Numbered from the stretch's first letter, positions 9,286 through 21,097 are shown. The stretch is DNA of 64,000 bases from Ensifer adhaerens (GCF_000697965.2 NZ_CP015880.1:1240001-1304000), one strand, 5' to 3'. Program-made: numbers and translations. Notes: generated by a model from the letters alone, not told the origin.

Positions 9286-10176
9286 ATGAGCCTCTCCAAG
9301 CGCACCACCCGCCCGCTCGATCACCTCGTGCTGCCGGTGGATACGCTTACCCAGGCGCGGCGTCGGCTTTCCAATCTCGGCTTCACCGTCGCCGACGATG
9401 CCCGCCATCCGTTCGGCACCGAAAATGCCTGCGTCTTCTTTGCCGACGGCACCTATCTCGAACCGCTAGCCATAGCGTCCCGCGAGGAGTGCGAGGCGGC
9501 GGCACTCGACGGCAACGCCTTTGTGGCGCGTGACCAGGCGTTTCGTTTCCGCCAGGGACCGGAAGGCCTCTCGGCGCTGGTCTTCGGCACCGAGGATGCG
9601 GCGAGCGACCACATTCGTTTTAGGGCGCGGGGCATCTCCGGCGGTGACATGCTGGAGTTTTCCCGGCCGATGAAGTTGCCGGATGGCCGCGAAGGACTGG
9701 GCTCGTTCCGTCTTGCCTTTGCGGCCGACCTGCGCGCGCCGGATCTCTTTCTTTTCAGCTGTCAGCGCGTTCGCGCACTCCCCACCGATCGGGCGGCGCT
9801 GGAGCGACACGACAACGGCGTGATCGGCATAAGCGAAGTGGTGCTGTCGGAAGCCAATCCGACTGATTTCCAGTATCTGCTGCAGGAAGCGGTCGATGAG
9901 CGCGAGGTTTCGGCGCATTCCTTCGGCATGGATGTCGCGACCACCAACGCCAAGATCTCGGTGCTGAACGCCGCCGGCATGGAAGCCTTCTTCGGTCGCT
10001 CGGTGCGCGGTGCCGAACGGGGCCTTCGCGGACGGGCGGTCGTCTTCCGTGTTGCCGATCTCGAGGCAACGCGGGCGCTCTTTGCCGAGAACGATATCGA
10101 ATTTGCAGAAATGGGCGGGCGCCTCATTGTCCCCGAAATGCCGGGGCAAGGGGTGATCTTCGCGTTTGGAGCTTGA
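9286..10176 (+). CDS. VOC (glyoxalase-like) family protein
   Basis: A 296-residue protein built from vicinal-oxygen-chelate repeats. The N-terminal module begins [23 protein letters not shown] and contains [13 protein letters not shown]; a second module starts near [14 protein letters not shown]. It fits the glyoxalase_3-like families. The start at [14 protein letters not shown] was preferred to an upstream in-frame ATG because the conserved domain begins here. Its TGA overlaps the kdsA ATG by one base (TGATG), so the two are co-translated. The substrate is unknown; linkage to kdsA may be only transcriptional. Confidence 0.85.
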   Translation: MSLSKRTTRPLDHLVLPVDTLTQARRRLSNLGFTVADDARHPFGTENACVFFADGTYLEPLAIASREECEAAALDGNAFVARDQAFRFRQGPEGLSALVFGTEDAASDHIRFRARGISGGDMLEFSRPMKLPDGREGLGSFRLAFAADLRAPDLFLFSCQRVRALPTDRAALERHDNGVIGISEVVLSEANPTDFQYLLQEAVDEREVSAHSFGMDVATTNAKISVLNAAGMEAFFGRSVRGAERGLRGRAVVFRVADLEATRALFAENDIEFAEMGGRLIVPEMPGQGVIFAFGA

Positions 10177-11018
10177 TGATGAAAACCAATGCCAGAGTCG
10201 TTGTCGGTGAGGGCGCCCGTCAGGTCGCCTTCGCACAGACCGAGAAGTTGTCGCTGATCGCCGGCCCCTGCCAGATGGAGAGCCGTGAACACGCCTTCAT
10301 GATGGCGGGCGCGCTCTCAGAACTCTGCAACAAGCTCGGCCTCGGCCTCGTCTACAAGTCCTCCTTCGACAAGGCCAACCGCACCTCCCTTTCGGGCAAG
10401 CGTGGCATCGGTCTCGACAAGGCGATGGAAATCTTCGCCGACCTGAAAAGGGAATTCGGCTTTCCGGTTCTGACCGACGTGCACACCGAAGAGCAATGTG
10501 CTCTGGTCGCGCCGACGGTCGATATCCTGCAGATCCCGGCCTTCCTGTCGCGCCAGACCGATCTTCTGGTCGCAGCCGCCAAGACCGGCCGCGCGATCAA
10601 CGTCAAGAAGGGCCAGTTCCTGGCGCCCTGGGATATGAAGAACGTGTTGGCGAAGTTCACCGAGAGCGGCAACCCCAATGTCATGCTCTGCGAGCGTGGC
10701 GCTTCCTTCGGCTACAACACGCTGGTCTCCGACATGCGCTCGCTGCCGATCATGGCTTCGCTCGGCGCGCCGGTCGTCTTTGATGCGACCCATTCGGTTC
10801 AGCAGCCGGGCGGGCAGGGCGGCTCTTCGGGCGGTCAACGAGAATTTGTCGAGACCCTGGCGCGTGCGGCCGTGGCGGTTGGCGTCGCAGGTGTGTTTGT
10901 CGAGACGCACGAAGACCCGGACAACGCACCCTCGGACGGCCCGAACATGGTGCATCTGAAGGATATGCCGAGGCTGCTCGAAAAGCTGCTGGCTTTCGAC
11001 GCGATCGCCAAGGGCTGA
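10176..11018 (+). CDS. kdsA: 3-deoxy-8-phosphooctulonate (KDO-8-P) synthase
   Basis: Condenses arabinose-5-phosphate with phosphoenolpyruvate to make KDO-8-P for the lipopolysaccharide core. A 280-residue TIM-barrel protein with [22 protein letters not shown] and [13 protein letters not shown] near the N terminus, LTDVHTEEQ and [15 protein letters not shown] in the middle, and [19 protein letters not shown] at the end. All are standard KdsA blocks. Either of two adjacent ATGs (10176 or 10179) could be the start. It sits just before eno, whose pathway provides phosphoenolpyruvate. Confidence 0.97.
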   Translation: MMKTNARVVVGEGARQVAFAQTEKLSLIAGPCQMESREHAFMMAGALSELCNKLGLGLVYKSSFDKANRTSLSGKRGIGLDKAMEIFADLKREFGFPVLTDVHTEEQCALVAPTVDILQIPAFLSRQTDLLVAAAKTGRAINVKKGQFLAPWDMKNVLAKFTESGNPNVMLCERGASFGYNTLVSDMRSLPIMASLGAPVVFDATHSVQQPGGQGGSSGGQREFVETLARAAVAVGVAGVFVETHEDPDNAPSDGPNMVHLKDMPRLLEKLLAFDAIAKG

Positions 11019-11050
11019 GACCCGCGCGACGCTTCGTGAAATTTTCATGA

Positions 11051-12430
<1,380 letters not shown>

Positions 12431-12460
12431 TCGCCGCCTGATTTTTGTCTGAAAACTGAG

Positions 12461-12498
12461 CCCGCCCACACAGCCCCGTGTGGGCGGGTTTCTATTTT
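12461..12498 (+). terminator. Rho-independent terminator after eno
   Basis: An 11-bp perfect stem CCCGCCCACAC / GTGTGGGCGGG with a 6-nt loop, followed by TTTCTATTTT. Confidence 0.88.
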
Positions 12499-12576
12499 CC
12501 TGCCGTTCATGGTCAACGGTCGGTTAATCAATCGACGCTAATCTGATTGCCGTACTGCGTATCAGGGCGGGAATGC

Positions 12577-12897
12577 ATGTGGACACGGCATCATAAGAAA
12601 CGGAAACTGGGTCGGCTGGTGATGCCGCTGATCGCGGTCGCCTTTCTCTCCTACTTCGGCTATCATTCCATTCACGGCGGCTATGGCCTGAAGGCGACCG
12701 AGCAATTCGATCGTCAGATCGTCGAGCGGCAGGCGCGGCTGGATAAGCTCACGAAGCAGCGAATGATCCTCGAAAAGGAGGTTCAGCTGATGAGTGATGG
12801 GTCGCTGGAACGGGACATGCTGGATGAAAAGGCTCGCCTCGCGCTGAACATGTCGCGAAGTGACGAGATCGTTATTTTTCACCGTGCCGCAAATTAA
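12577..12897 (+). CDS. ftsB: FtsB/DivIC-type septum formation initiator
   Basis: A 106-residue bitopic membrane protein. A basic N terminus (MWTRHHKKRKLGR) precedes one transmembrane helix (LVMPLIAVAFLSYFGYHSIH). A coiled-coil segment with LDKLTKQRMILEKEVQLM follows, and the short C-terminal region reads DMLDEKARLALNMSRSDE. This is the FtsB/DivIC architecture; those proteins bridge divisome subunits in the periplasm. The eno-ftsB order is conserved in many proteobacteria and supports the call. The start after GGGCGGGA fits better than the in-frame ATG ten codons upstream. Confidence 0.85.
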   Translation: MWTRHHKKRKLGRLVMPLIAVAFLSYFGYHSIHGGYGLKATEQFDRQIVERQARLDKLTKQRMILEKEVQLMSDGSLERDMLDEKARLALNMSRSDEIVIFHRAAN

Positions 12898-13033
12898 CCA
12901 GAATTCAGTTAATTGAAATTTGTAAAGCAAAATCAATTATTTGCGTGGAATGTGAGCCATGCAAATATGGCATTGCTGTGTCTGCTTTCTTTCCCTATGG
13001 TAACCGCAAAAGGCTAACCATTGGGAGGAACGA

Positions 13034-14080
13034 ATGGCTCCGCGAAAATCCGCGTCCGTTTCCAGCCGCAAGAGTGCCGCAAAGCCGGCGAAGAAAGACT
13101 TCAACGGCGGCACGTTCGCCGACTTCTCCAAACAGGAAGATCTGAGTGCCTACCGCGAGATGCTGCTGATCCGGCGTTTCGAGGAAAAGGCCGGCCAGCT
13201 CTATGGCATGGGCTTCATCGGCGGCTTCTGTCACCTCTACATCGGCCAGGAAGCCGTTGTCGTCGGCATGCAGATGGCGCTGAAGGAAGGCGACCAGGTC
13301 ATCACCGCCTACCGTGATCATGGCCACATGCTGGCCTGCGGCATGAGCGCCCGCGGCGTCATGGCCGAACTCACCGGTCGTCGCAGCGGCCTTTCCAAGG
13401 GGAAGGGCGGCTCGATGCACATGTTCTCCAAGGAAAAGCACTTCTATGGCGGCCACGGCATCGTCGGCGCCCAGGTGTCGCTCGGCACCGGTCTTGCCTT
13501 TGCCAACCGCTATCGCGGAAACGACAATGTGTCCGTTGCCTATTTCGGTGACGGCGCTGCCAACCAGGGCCAGGTCTACGAAAGCTTCAACATGGCGCAG
13601 CTCTGGAAGCTGCCGGTGATCTACGTGATCGAGAACAACCGCTACGCCATGGGTACTTCCGTTTCGCGGGCTTCGGCACAGACCGACTTCTCGCAGCGCG
13701 GCGTCTCCTTCAACATTCCGGGCTTCCAGGTCGACGGCATGGACGTGCGCGCGGTCAAGGCCGCTGGCGACGAGGCGGTCGAGCATTGCCGCTCGGGCAA
13801 GGGTCCGATCATCCTTGAGATGCAGACCTATCGCTACCGCGGTCACTCGATGTCCGATCCGGCGAAGTACCGCTCGAAGGACGAAGTGCAGAAGATGCGC
13901 TCGGAGCATGACCCGATCGAGCAGGTGAAGGCGCGTCTGACCGAAAAGGGTTGGGCGAACGAGGATGAGCTGAAGCAGATCGACAAGGAAGTCCGTGACA
14001 TCGTTGCCGACAGCGCCGATTTTGCCCAGGCCGATCCGGAGCCGGATGCATCCGAGCTCTACACCGACATCCTGCTTTGA
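13034..14080 (+). CDS. pdhA: Pyruvate dehydrogenase E1 component, alpha subunit
   Basis: Thiamine-diphosphate-dependent decarboxylation of pyruvate, as a heterotetramer with PdhB. A 348-residue protein with a basic Ser/Lys-rich N-terminal extension. The phosphorylation-site-like and active-site regions read [20 protein letters not shown]. The TPP-binding motif runs from GDGAANQG to [15 protein letters not shown] is also characteristic. GGGAGGAA precedes the ATG by 6 bases. It is first of the pdhA-pdhB-pdhC operon, with gaps of only 15-17 bases. Confidence 0.97.
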   Translation: MAPRKSASVSSRKSAAKPAKKDFNGGTFADFSKQEDLSAYREMLLIRRFEEKAGQLYGMGFIGGFCHLYIGQEAVVVGMQMALKEGDQVITAYRDHGHMLACGMSARGVMAELTGRRSGLSKGKGGSMHMFSKEKHFYGGHGIVGAQVSLGTGLAFANRYRGNDNVSVAYFGDGAANQGQVYESFNMAQLWKLPVIYVIENNRYAMGTSVSRASAQTDFSQRGVSFNIPGFQVDGMDVRAVKAAGDEAVEHCRSGKGPIILEMQTYRYRGHSMSDPAKYRSKDEVQKMRSEHDPIEQVKARLTEKGWANEDELKQIDKEVRDIVADSADFAQADPEPDASELYTDILL

Positions 14081-14097
14081 TCCGGGGAGGGACAAAC

Positions 14098-15468
14098 ATG
14101 CCAGTAGAAATTCTTATGCCCGCCCTTTCCCCGACCATGGAGGAAGGCACGCTCTCGAAATGGCTGAAGAACGAGGGGGACAAGGTGTCCTCCGGCGACG
14201 TCATTGCCGAAATCGAGACCGATAAGGCAACGATGGAAGTCGAAGCCGTCGATGAAGGCACGATCGGCAAGCTCTTGATTGCCGCCGGCACCGAAGGCGT
14301 CAAGGTCAATACCCCGATCGCCGTGCTGCTGCAAGACGGCGAAGGCGCTGGCGACATCGCCGCTCCGAAGGCCGAAGCGCCGAAGGCAGCCGCTGCCGAA
14401 GCGCCGGCCGCTTCCGCGCCGGCTCCGGTTGCAGCCCAGCCGAAGGTCGAAGTCGCTGCTGATCCGGCGATCCCTGCCGGCACCGAAATGGTGACGATGA
14501 CCGTTCGCGAAGCACTTCGCGACGCCATGGCCGAAGAAATGCGCGCAAGCGACGACGTCTTCGTCATGGGTGAAGAAGTCGCCGAATATCAGGGCGCCTA
14601 CAAGATTACCCAGGGCCTGCTGCAGGAATTCGGCGCCCGCCGTGTCATCGATACCCCGATCACTGAGCACGGCTTTGCCGGCGTCGGCGTCGGCGCTGCC
14701 ATGACCGGCCTTCGTCCGATCGTCGAGTTCATGACCTTCAACTTCGCCATGCAGGCGATCGACCAGATCATCAACTCCGCTGCCAAGACACTCTATATGT
14801 CCGGCGGCCAGATGGGCGCGCCGATCGTCTTCCGTGGCCCGAGCGGTGCCGCTGCCCGCGTGGCCGCCCAGCACTCGCAGTGCTACGCCGCCTGGTACAG
14901 CCATATCCCGGGCCTCAAGGTCGTCATGCCCTACACGGCTGCCGACGCCAAGGGCCTGCTCAAGGCTGCGATCCGCGACCCGAACCCGGTCATCTTCCTC
15001 GAAAACGAAATCCTCTACGGTCACTCCTTCGAAGTGCCGAAGCTTGACGATTTCGTGCTGCCGATCGGCAAGGCCCGTATCCACAAGATCGGCAAGGACG
15101 CAACGATCGTTTCCTTCGGTATCGGCATGACCTACGCCGTCAAGGCGGTTGCCGAACTCGAAGCCCAAGGCATCGATGTCGAACTGATCGACCTGCGCAC
15201 CATCCGTCCGATGGACCTGCCGACGGTCATCGAATCCGTCAAGAAGACCGGCCGTCTGGTCACCGTCGAAGAAGGCTATCCGCAGTCTTCCGTCGGCACC
15301 GAGATCGCAACCCGCGTCATGCAGCAGGCCTTCGACTACCTTGACGCCCCGATCCTGACGATCGCCGGCAAGGATGTGCCGATGCCTTACGCCGCGAACC
15401 TCGAGAAGCTCGCGCTTCCGAACGTCGCAGAGGTTGTCGATGCGGTGAAAGCCGTTTGCTACAAATAA
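14098..15468 (+). CDS. pdhB: Pyruvate dehydrogenase E1 component, beta subunit with N-terminal lipoyl domain
   Basis: A 456-residue protein. Residues 1-80 form a biotinyl/lipoyl domain with the lipoylation motif ETDKATM (Lys43). An Ala/Pro-rich linker (about 85-125) connects it to a normal E1-beta domain from [18 protein letters not shown] onward, with [29 protein letters not shown] and a C-terminal [11 protein letters not shown] block. A lipoyl domain on E1-beta is known from several alphaproteobacteria and is absent from most other bacteria. The start at [12 protein letters not shown] has a GGGGAGGGA ribosome-binding site. Confidence 0.97.
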   Translation: MPVEILMPALSPTMEEGTLSKWLKNEGDKVSSGDVIAEIETDKATMEVEAVDEGTIGKLLIAAGTEGVKVNTPIAVLLQDGEGAGDIAAPKAEAPKAAAAEAPAASAPAPVAAQPKVEVAADPAIPAGTEMVTMTVREALRDAMAEEMRASDDVFVMGEEVAEYQGAYKITQGLLQEFGARRVIDTPITEHGFAGVGVGAAMTGLRPIVEFMTFNFAMQAIDQIINSAAKTLYMSGGQMGAPIVFRGPSGAAARVAAQHSQCYAAWYSHIPGLKVVMPYTAADAKGLLKAAIRDPNPVIFLENEILYGHSFEVPKLDDFVLPIGKARIHKIGKDATIVSFGIGMTYAVKAVAELEAQGIDVELIDLRTIRPMDLPTVIESVKKTGRLVTVEEGYPQSSVGTEIATRVMQQAFDYLDAPILTIAGKDVPMPYAANLEKLALPNVAEVVDAVKAVCYK

Positions 15469-15483
15469 GGGGAGGGCCCTTCG

Positions 15484-16821
15484 ATGCCTATCAACATCAC
15501 AATGCCTGCCCTCTCCCCGACGATGGAAGAAGGCAATCTGGCCAAGTGGCTCGTCAAGGAAGGCGACAAGGTCAAGTCCGGTGACGTGATTGCCGAGATC
15601 GAGACCGACAAGGCGACGATGGAAGTCGAAGCCGTCGACGAAGGCACCGTTGCCAAGATCGTCGTTCCCGCCGGCACCGATGGCGTCAAGGTCAATGCGC
15701 TGATCGCCGTTCTCGCCGCCGATGGCGAGGATGTCGCCGCCGCCGCCAAGGGCGGCAACGGCGCGGCAGCACCGGCACCCGCCGCCAAGGCCGAAGCGCC
15801 TGCACCGGCAGCGCCGAGCGCTCCGGCTGCGGCTCCTGCCGCTGCACCGGCAGCAGCCCAGCCGGCCAGGGCCGAGGGCGGCGCACGCGTCTTCTCCTCG
15901 CCGCTCGCACGCCGTCTGGCAAAGGACACGGGCATTGACCTGTCGGCAGTTGCCGGCACCGGTCCTCATGGCCGCGTCGTCAAGAAGGACGTCGAAGCCG
16001 CCGTCTCCGGTGGCGCTGCCAAGCCCGCCGCCGCACCGGCCGCCGGCGCTGCTGCTCCTGCAGCCGCACCGCTTGCCAAGGGCATGTCGGAAGACGCCGT
16101 TCTCAAGCTGTTCGAGCCGGGTTCCTACGAACTCGTGCCGCATGACGGCATGCGCAAGACGATCGCCAAGCGTCTCGTCGAATCCAAGCAGACGATCCCG
16201 CACTTCTACGTGTCGGTGGACTGCGAACTCGACGCGTTGCTGGCACTGCGTGCGCAGCTCAACGCAGCGGCTCCCGAGCAGGGTGGCAAGCCGGTCTACA
16301 AGCTCTCCGTCAACGACATGGTCATCAAGGCCCTGGCGCTGGCACTGCGCGATGTTCCGAACGCGAATGTCTCGTGGACCGAGAGCAACATGGTCAAGCA
16401 CAAGCACGCCGACGTCGGCGTTGCCGTGTCGATCCCGGGCGGCCTGATCACCCCGATCATCCGCCAGGCGGAACTGAAGAGCCTGTCGGCCATCTCCAAC
16501 GAGATGAAGGACCTCGGCCAGCGTGCCAAGGACCGCAAGCTAAAGCCCGAAGAATACCAGGGCGGCACGACTGCCGTCTCCAACATGGGCATGATGGGCG
16601 TCAAGAACTTCGCCGCCGTCGTCAACCCGCCGCATGCCACGATCCTCGCGGTCGGCGCCGGCGAGGAGCGCGTCGTCGTCAAGAACAAGCAGATGGTCAT
16701 CGCCAACGTCATGACCGTCACGCTTTCGACCGACCATCGCTGCGTCGATGGCGCGCTCGGTGCCGAACTGCTCGGTGCCTTCAAGCGCTACATCGAAAAC
16801 CCGATGGGCATGCTGGTCTGA
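15484..16821 (+). CDS. pdhC: Dihydrolipoamide acetyltransferase (E2 of pyruvate dehydrogenase)
   Basis: Core of the pyruvate dehydrogenase complex, transferring acetyl from lipoamide to CoA. The 445 residues hold one lipoyl domain (1-80, Lys43 in ETDKATM), an Ala/Pro linker, and a peripheral-subunit-binding domain ([32 protein letters not shown]). After a second linker comes the catalytic domain with the active-site motif DHRCVDG (His418, Asp422). Its lipoyl domain is very similar to that of PdhB just upstream, which suggests intra-operon domain duplication. A terminator follows within 10 bases. Confidence 0.97.
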   Translation: MPINITMPALSPTMEEGNLAKWLVKEGDKVKSGDVIAEIETDKATMEVEAVDEGTVAKIVVPAGTDGVKVNALIAVLAADGEDVAAAAKGGNGAAAPAPAAKAEAPAPAAPSAPAAAPAAAPAAAQPARAEGGARVFSSPLARRLAKDTGIDLSAVAGTGPHGRVVKKDVEAAVSGGAAKPAAAPAAGAAAPAAAPLAKGMSEDAVLKLFEPGSYELVPHDGMRKTIAKRLVESKQTIPHFYVSVDCELDALLALRAQLNAAAPEQGGKPVYKLSVNDMVIKALALALRDVPNANVSWTESNMVKHKHADVGVAVSIPGGLITPIIRQAELKSLSAISNEMKDLGQRAKDRKLKPEEYQGGTTAVSNMGMMGVKNFAAVVNPPHATILAVGAGEERVVVKNKQMVIANVMTVTLSTDHRCVDGALGAELLGAFKRYIENPMGMLV

Positions 16822-16830
16822 GTTGGATGA

Positions 16831-16862
16831 GGGCCGGCCTTCGGGCCGGTCCGTTCCTTTTC
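16831..16862 (+). terminator. Terminator after pdhC
   Basis: Nine-base stem GGGCCGGCC / GGCCGGTCC (one G-T wobble) closed by a TTCG tetraloop, followed by GTTCCTTTTC. Confidence 0.75.
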
Positions 16863-16887
16863 GCGCAGTCGAAGGCGGGCCCGGACG

Positions 16888-17529
16888 ATGAAAACAGTTC
16901 TCTGCTATGGCGACAGTCTGACCTGGGGCTATGATGCCACGGATGGCGGTCGACATGCGCTTGCCGATCGCTGGCCGAGTGTCTTGCAGAAGGCGCTGGG
17001 GCCGGACGTCCAGGTCATCGCCGAGGGGCTGAACGGCCGCACGACCGCCTACGACGATCACCTCGCCGATTGCGACCGCAATGGTGCGAAGGTGCTGCCG
17101 ACGCTGCTGCACAGCCACGCGCCGCTCGATCTCATCATTCTTCTTCTCGGCGCAAATGACATGAAGCCGGTGATCCACGGAACCGCCTTCGGCGCCGTGA
17201 AGGGCGTCGAGCGGCTGGTCAATCTGGTGCGCCGTCACGATTGGCCGGTTGAGAGTGAGGACGGCCCGGAGATCCTGATCGTGTCGCCGCCGGTGCTTTG
17301 CGAAACTGCCGACGCCGGCTTTGCCGCAATGTTCGCAGGCGGCATCGAGCAGTCTTCGATGCTGGCGCCCCTTTATCGCGATCTCGCCGACGAACTCGAT
17401 TGCGGCTTCTTCGATGCCGGATCAGTGGCGGTGACGACGCCGCTCGATGGCGTGCATCTCGATGCGGAAAACACGCGTGCGATTGGCCGGGGTCTGGAAC
17501 CGGTCGTGCGGATGATGCTCGGGGTCTGA
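16888..17529 (+). CDS. SGNH/GDSL-family hydrolase (arylesterase-like)
   Basis: A 213-residue esterase with all four SGNH blocks: GDSLTWG (Ser10), GLNGRTT, GANDMK and DGVHLD (Asp187, His190). No signal peptide, so probably cytoplasmic. Length and motifs match the aryl esterase/acyl hydrolase subgroup common in rhizobia. It lies between pdhC and lpdA, two bases before an acetyltransferase gene. The natural substrate is unknown. Confidence 0.92.
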   Translation: MKTVLCYGDSLTWGYDATDGGRHALADRWPSVLQKALGPDVQVIAEGLNGRTTAYDDHLADCDRNGAKVLPTLLHSHAPLDLIILLLGANDMKPVIHGTAFGAVKGVERLVNLVRRHDWPVESEDGPEILIVSPPVLCETADAGFAAMFAGGIEQSSMLAPLYRDLADELDCGFFDAGSVAVTTPLDGVHLDAENTRAIGRGLEPVVRMMLGV

Positions 17530-17531
17530 GA

Positions 17532-18113
17532 ATGGTCGGGGGCGTCACCATACGTCCGGCCGAAAGACGTGAGGCGGCGGAACTCGCCATCCTCGTCGAT
17601 ATCGCCGCGCATGGCTTTGCCACCTGGCTCTGGTACGGCGCCGTCCAGCATGGGGTGACGGATACGGCTTTTGAGCGCGGGCGCAACAAGCTGCGCGAAG
17701 AGCCGGGTCCGGGGAACTGGCGTGATGCGCTGGTTGCCGAGGTCGATGACGAGGTTGCCGGACTGTCGCTCGGCTATGGGGTCGGGCCGGAAGCGGCTGA
17801 GATTGTTGCCGGGCACCCGGTTCTCGAGCCCCTGCTGGCGCTGCAGCGGCAGATCGTCGGCCACTGGTTCATAGAGAGCCTGGGCGTCTATCGCCATCAG
17901 CGCGGCCGGGGGATCGGCAAGGCGCTTCTGGCAAAGGAATTCGAACGCGCCGGATCGGCGCCGGTGAGCCTGATCACCGAGAGCCACAACGGCAGGGCTC
18001 AGGCACTATACAGGGCAAACGGTTTCGGCGAGGCAGCGCGCGCCGAGGCGGTTCCGCTCTTTGAGGAAAGCAAGAAACACGACTGGGTGCTCTTCACCCG
18101 CAAAGTCGCTTGA
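17532..18113 (+). CDS. GNAT-family N-acetyltransferase
   Basis: A 193-residue protein starting MVGGVTIRPAERREAAELA. The acetyl-CoA-binding signature is VYRHQRGRGIGKALLAKEF, and the C-terminal pattern ESHNGRAQALYRANGFGEA is standard for GNAT proteins. The start ATG lies 2 bases after the esterase stop, so the two genes are co-transcribed and probably translationally coupled; lpdA follows after 18 bases. The substrate is unknown. Confidence 0.9.
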   Translation: MVGGVTIRPAERREAAELAILVDIAAHGFATWLWYGAVQHGVTDTAFERGRNKLREEPGPGNWRDALVAEVDDEVAGLSLGYGVGPEAAEIVAGHPVLEPLLALQRQIVGHWFIESLGVYRHQRGRGIGKALLAKEFERAGSAPVSLITESHNGRAQALYRANGFGEAARAEAVPLFEESKKHDWVLFTRKVA

Positions 18114-18131
18114 GACAAAGGCAGGAAACAC

Positions 18132-19577
18132 ATGGCTGAGAATTACGACGTCATCGTCATCGGTTCGGGTCCGGGGGGCTATATCGCCGCCATTCGTGCG
18201 GCACAGTTGGGTCTCAAGACCGCGGTCGTCGAGCGCGAGCATCTGGCCGGCATCTGCTCCAACTGGGGCTGCATCCCGACCAAGGCGCTGCTGCGCTCCG
18301 CCGAAGTTCTGCACTACGCCCAGCACCCGGGCAGCTATGGCATCAAGATCGAAGGCACGGTGACGCCGGACCTGAAGGCGATCGTTGCACGCTCGCGCGG
18401 CATTGCCGAGCGCATGAATGGCGGCGTCGGCTTCCTGATGAAGAAGAACAAGGTCGATGTGATCTGGGGTGAAGCCAAGCTCACGAAGCCCGGCGAAATC
18501 GTCGTCGGCAAGTCGACGAAGCCGGTCGTCCAGCCGCAGGCGCCGCTGCCGAAGAACACCAAGGGCGAGGGCACCTACACCGCCAAGCATATCATCATCG
18601 CGACCGGCGCCCGCCCACGCGCGCTGCCGGGTATCGAGCCCGATGGCAAGCTGATCTGGACCTACTTCGAGGCGATGAAGCCTGAGGAAATGCCGAAGTC
18701 GCTGCTGGTCATGGGCTCGGGCGCGATCGGCATCGAATTCGCCTCCTTCTACCGCACCATGGGTGTGGACGTGACGGTCGTCGAAGTGATGCCGAACGTG
18801 ATGCCGGTCGAAGATGCCGAGATTTCGAACATCGCCAAGAAGCAGTTCGAAAAGCAAGGCATGAAGATCCATCTCCAGGCCAAGGTGACGAAGGTCGAGA
18901 AGGCTGCCAACTCGATCACCGCCCATGTCGAGATGAAGGACGGCAAGGTCGAGAAGATCACCGCTGACCGCATGATCTCGGCCGTCGGCGTTCAGGGCAA
19001 CATCGAGAACCTCGGCCTCGAAACGCTCGGGGTCAAGACCGACCGCGGCTGCATCGTCATCGACGGCTACGGCAAGACCAACGTTCCCGGCGTCTACGCC
19101 ATCGGCGACGTCGCCGGACCGCCGATGCTCGCACACAAGGCCGAGCATGAGGCCGTCATCTGCGTCGAAAAGATCGCTGGCCTGCCGAACGTCCACCCGA
19201 TGGACAAGCTGAAGATCCCGGGCTGCACCTATTGCCACCCGCAGGTCGCCTCCGTCGGCCTTACGGAAGCCAAGGCCAAGGAACTCGGACGCGACATCCG
19301 CGTCGGCCGTTTCCCCTTCGTGGCCAACGGCAAGGCGATCGCGCTCGGCGAGGACCAGGGCATGGTCAAGACGATCTTCGACAAGAAGACCGGCGAACTC
19401 TTGGGCGCCCACATGGTCGGTGCGGAAGTCACCGAACTGATCCAGGGCTTCGTCGTCGCGATGAACCTCGAGACGACCGAAGAAGATCTGATGCACACGA
19501 TCTTCCCGCATCCGACGATCTCCGAGACGATGAAGGAAAGCGTGCTCGACGCCTACGGCCGCGCGCTCAACGCCTGA
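18132..19577 (+). CDS. lpdA: Dihydrolipoamide dehydrogenase (E3)
   Basis: A 481-residue flavoprotein that reoxidises dihydrolipoamide on E2, reducing NAD. The FAD-binding GSGPGG lies at residues 11-16. The redox-active disulfide is CSNWGC (Cys42, Cys47), followed by IPTKALLRS. The NAD-binding GSGAIGIEFASF and the second FAD motif VYAIGDVAG are present, and the C-terminal His-Pro active site is HPTISE. It lies downstream of pdhABC, so it most likely serves as E3 for pyruvate dehydrogenase. Confidence 0.97.
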   Translation: MAENYDVIVIGSGPGGYIAAIRAAQLGLKTAVVEREHLAGICSNWGCIPTKALLRSAEVLHYAQHPGSYGIKIEGTVTPDLKAIVARSRGIAERMNGGVGFLMKKNKVDVIWGEAKLTKPGEIVVGKSTKPVVQPQAPLPKNTKGEGTYTAKHIIIATGARPRALPGIEPDGKLIWTYFEAMKPEEMPKSLLVMGSGAIGIEFASFYRTMGVDVTVVEVMPNVMPVEDAEISNIAKKQFEKQGMKIHLQAKVTKVEKAANSITAHVEMKDGKVEKITADRMISAVGVQGNIENLGLETLGVKTDRGCIVIDGYGKTNVPGVYAIGDVAGPPMLAHKAEHEAVICVEKIAGLPNVHPMDKLKIPGCTYCHPQVASVGLTEAKAKELGRDIRVGRFPFVANGKAIALGEDQGMVKTIFDKKTGELLGAHMVGAEVTELIQGFVVAMNLETTEEDLMHTIFPHPTISETMKESVLDAYGRALNA

Positions 19578-19651
19578 TGGTTTCGGCGCCGGCGTTTTTG
19601 GTGTAGCTTTGGCATTGATAATGGGCGCATTTTCAATGCACGGAGACCAAA

Positions 19652-19903
19652 ATGAGCGTGAACGGCGTCGGTATTTTGGCTGCGATCATCGTCGGCGGTT
19701 TGGCTGGGTGGCTCGCGGAGAAGTTCATGGGCAGCAGCATGGGGCTGATCATGAACATAGTGCTCGGCATCATCGGTGCGGTGGTGCTGAATTTCGTCCT
19801 GGCGGCCTTCGGCATGGCCTATGCCGGCTGGGTCGCCTACCTGATCATCGGCTTCATCGGCGCATGCCTGTTGATCGCCGCTGGTCGGGTCGTAAAACGA
19901 TAG
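19652..19903 (+). CDS. GlsB/YeaQ/YmgE-family (transglycosylase-associated) membrane protein
   Basis: An 83-residue very hydrophobic protein with three transmembrane helices and regular glycine spacing (GGLAGWLAEKFMG, LGIIGAVVLN, GFIGACLLIAAGR). This is the pattern of the GlsB/YeaQ family, small stress-associated inner-membrane proteins of unknown activity. A CGGAGA ribosome-binding site precedes the ATG. It stands alone between lpdA and lipA. Confidence 0.88.
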   Translation: MSVNGVGILAAIIVGGLAGWLAEKFMGSSMGLIMNIVLGIIGAVVLNFVLAAFGMAYAGWVAYLIIGFIGACLLIAAGRVVKR

Positions 19904-19940
19904 TCTGCCGGGCCTTCTGTGCTTCCGTCGGGCTTCGAAA

Positions 19941-19975
19941 ATAGACGGCCTGACATTTCTGGTCGGGCCGTCTAT
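19941..19975. terminator. Hairpin between the YeaQ-like gene and lipA
   Basis: ATAGACGGCC / GGCCGTCTAT perfect arms continue inward to about 14 pairs with one wobble. There is no U-tract, only ATATAGAG. It could end the YeaQ-family transcript or act in the lipA leader. Confidence 0.45.
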
Positions 19976-20034
19976 ATAGAGCGAAAATGGGTCATCCGGC
20001 CTGATGCCGAACCCGCCGCGACGAGGAAGACAGT

Positions 20035-21006
20035 ATGGTAACGGTGTTCGATGCCGTCTCTGACCGGGCGCAACGCGTCCGCCACCCGGAAAAGGCCCAC
20101 AAGCCCGACACGGAAGTGATGCGCAAGCCGGAGTGGATCCGCGTCAAGGCGCCGATGTCCAAGGGCTACCAGGAGACGCGCGAGTTGGTGCGTTCGCACA
20201 AGCTCGTGACCGTGTGCGAGGAAGCCGGTTGCCCGAACATCGGCGAATGCTGGGACAAGAAGCACGCCACCTTCATGATCATGGGCGAGATCTGTACCCG
20301 CGCCTGCGCCTTCTGCAATGTCGCGACCGGGAAGCCGAATGCGCTCGACATGGAAGAGCCGGCCAACATCGCCAAGGCCGTCAAGCAGATGGGCCTCAGC
20401 CACGTCGTCATCACTTCGGTCGACCGTGACGATCTGGAAGATGGCGGCGCCGAACATTTCGAGAAGGTCATCTGGGCGATCCGCGAGGCCTCGCCGACGA
20501 CGACCATCGAGATCCTGACGCCGGACTTCCTGAAGAAGCCGGGCGCTCTGGAGCGCGTCGTTGCCGCCAAGCCCGACGTCTTCAACCACAATATGGAAAC
20601 GGTTCCCGGCAACTACCTGACGGTCCGCCCCGGTGCGCGCTACTTCCACTCCGTCCGCCTGCTGCAGCGCGTGAAGGAACTGGACCCGACCATGTTCACC
20701 AAGTCCGGCATCATGGTCGGCCTCGGCGAAGAGCGCAACGAAGTGCTGCAGTTGATGGACGACCTGAGGACCGCCGATGTCGACTTCCTGACGATCGGCC
20801 AATATCTGCAGCCGACGCGCAAGCACCACAAGGTCGAAGCGTTCGTCACGCCCGAGGAGTTCAAGTCCTACGAGACCGTCGCCTACACCAAGGGCTTCCT
20901 GATGGTGTCGTCGAGCCCGCTGACGCGCTCGTCGCACCACGCCGGCGACGACTTTGCGCGGCTGCGTGCAGCCCGCGAAAAGAAGCTGGCGGCCGTGGCA
21001 GGCTGA
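20035..21006 (+). CDS. lipA: Lipoyl synthase
   Basis: Radical SAM enzyme that inserts two sulfurs into protein-bound octanoyl groups to make lipoyl cofactors, such as those on PdhB and PdhC. The 323 residues carry both iron-sulfur clusters: the auxiliary cluster cysteines (Cys61, Cys66, Cys72 in [12 protein letters not shown]) and the radical SAM CX3CX2C (Cys87, Cys91, Cys94 in CTRACAFC). The C-terminal [15 protein letters not shown] contains the conserved RSS(Y/H) serine. Linkage to pdh/lpd fits the pathway. Confidence 0.98.
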   Translation: MVTVFDAVSDRAQRVRHPEKAHKPDTEVMRKPEWIRVKAPMSKGYQETRELVRSHKLVTVCEEAGCPNIGECWDKKHATFMIMGEICTRACAFCNVATGKPNALDMEEPANIAKAVKQMGLSHVVITSVDRDDLEDGGAEHFEKVIWAIREASPTTTIEILTPDFLKKPGALERVVAAKPDVFNHNMETVPGNYLTVRPGARYFHSVRLLQRVKELDPTMFTKSGIMVGLGEERNEVLQLMDDLRTADVDFLTIGQYLQPTRKHHKVEAFVTPEEFKSYETVAYTKGFLMVSSSPLTRSSHHAGDDFARLRAAREKKLAAVAG

Positions 21007-21030
21007 CGGCTCGGCTGCTCAAAAAAGACC

Positions 21031-21057
21031 GAAACTCCGGCCCCGCGCCGGAGTTTC
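21031..21057 (+). terminator. Hairpin after lipA, probable terminator
   Basis: An 11-bp perfect stem GAAACTCCGGC / GCCGGAGTTTC with a 5-nt loop, only 24 bases after the lipA stop. The following tract is poor in T, so termination strength is uncertain. Confidence 0.55.
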
Positions 21058-21097
21058 GTATTGGGTTTCGTTGTTCCCGAGTTCCGCGGGAGTTTCC

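Noticed and set aside
14340..16080. Ala/Pro-rich repetitive stretches in pdhB and pdhC considered as DNA repeats
   Set aside because: They are the flexible inter-domain linkers of lipoyl-bearing subunits, not independent repeat elements.
14059..16407. A 782-codon minus-strand frame opposite pdhB and pdhC
   Set aside because: Same GC-skew artefact; Gly/Arg-rich repeats simply mirror the Ala/Pro linkers on the other strand.
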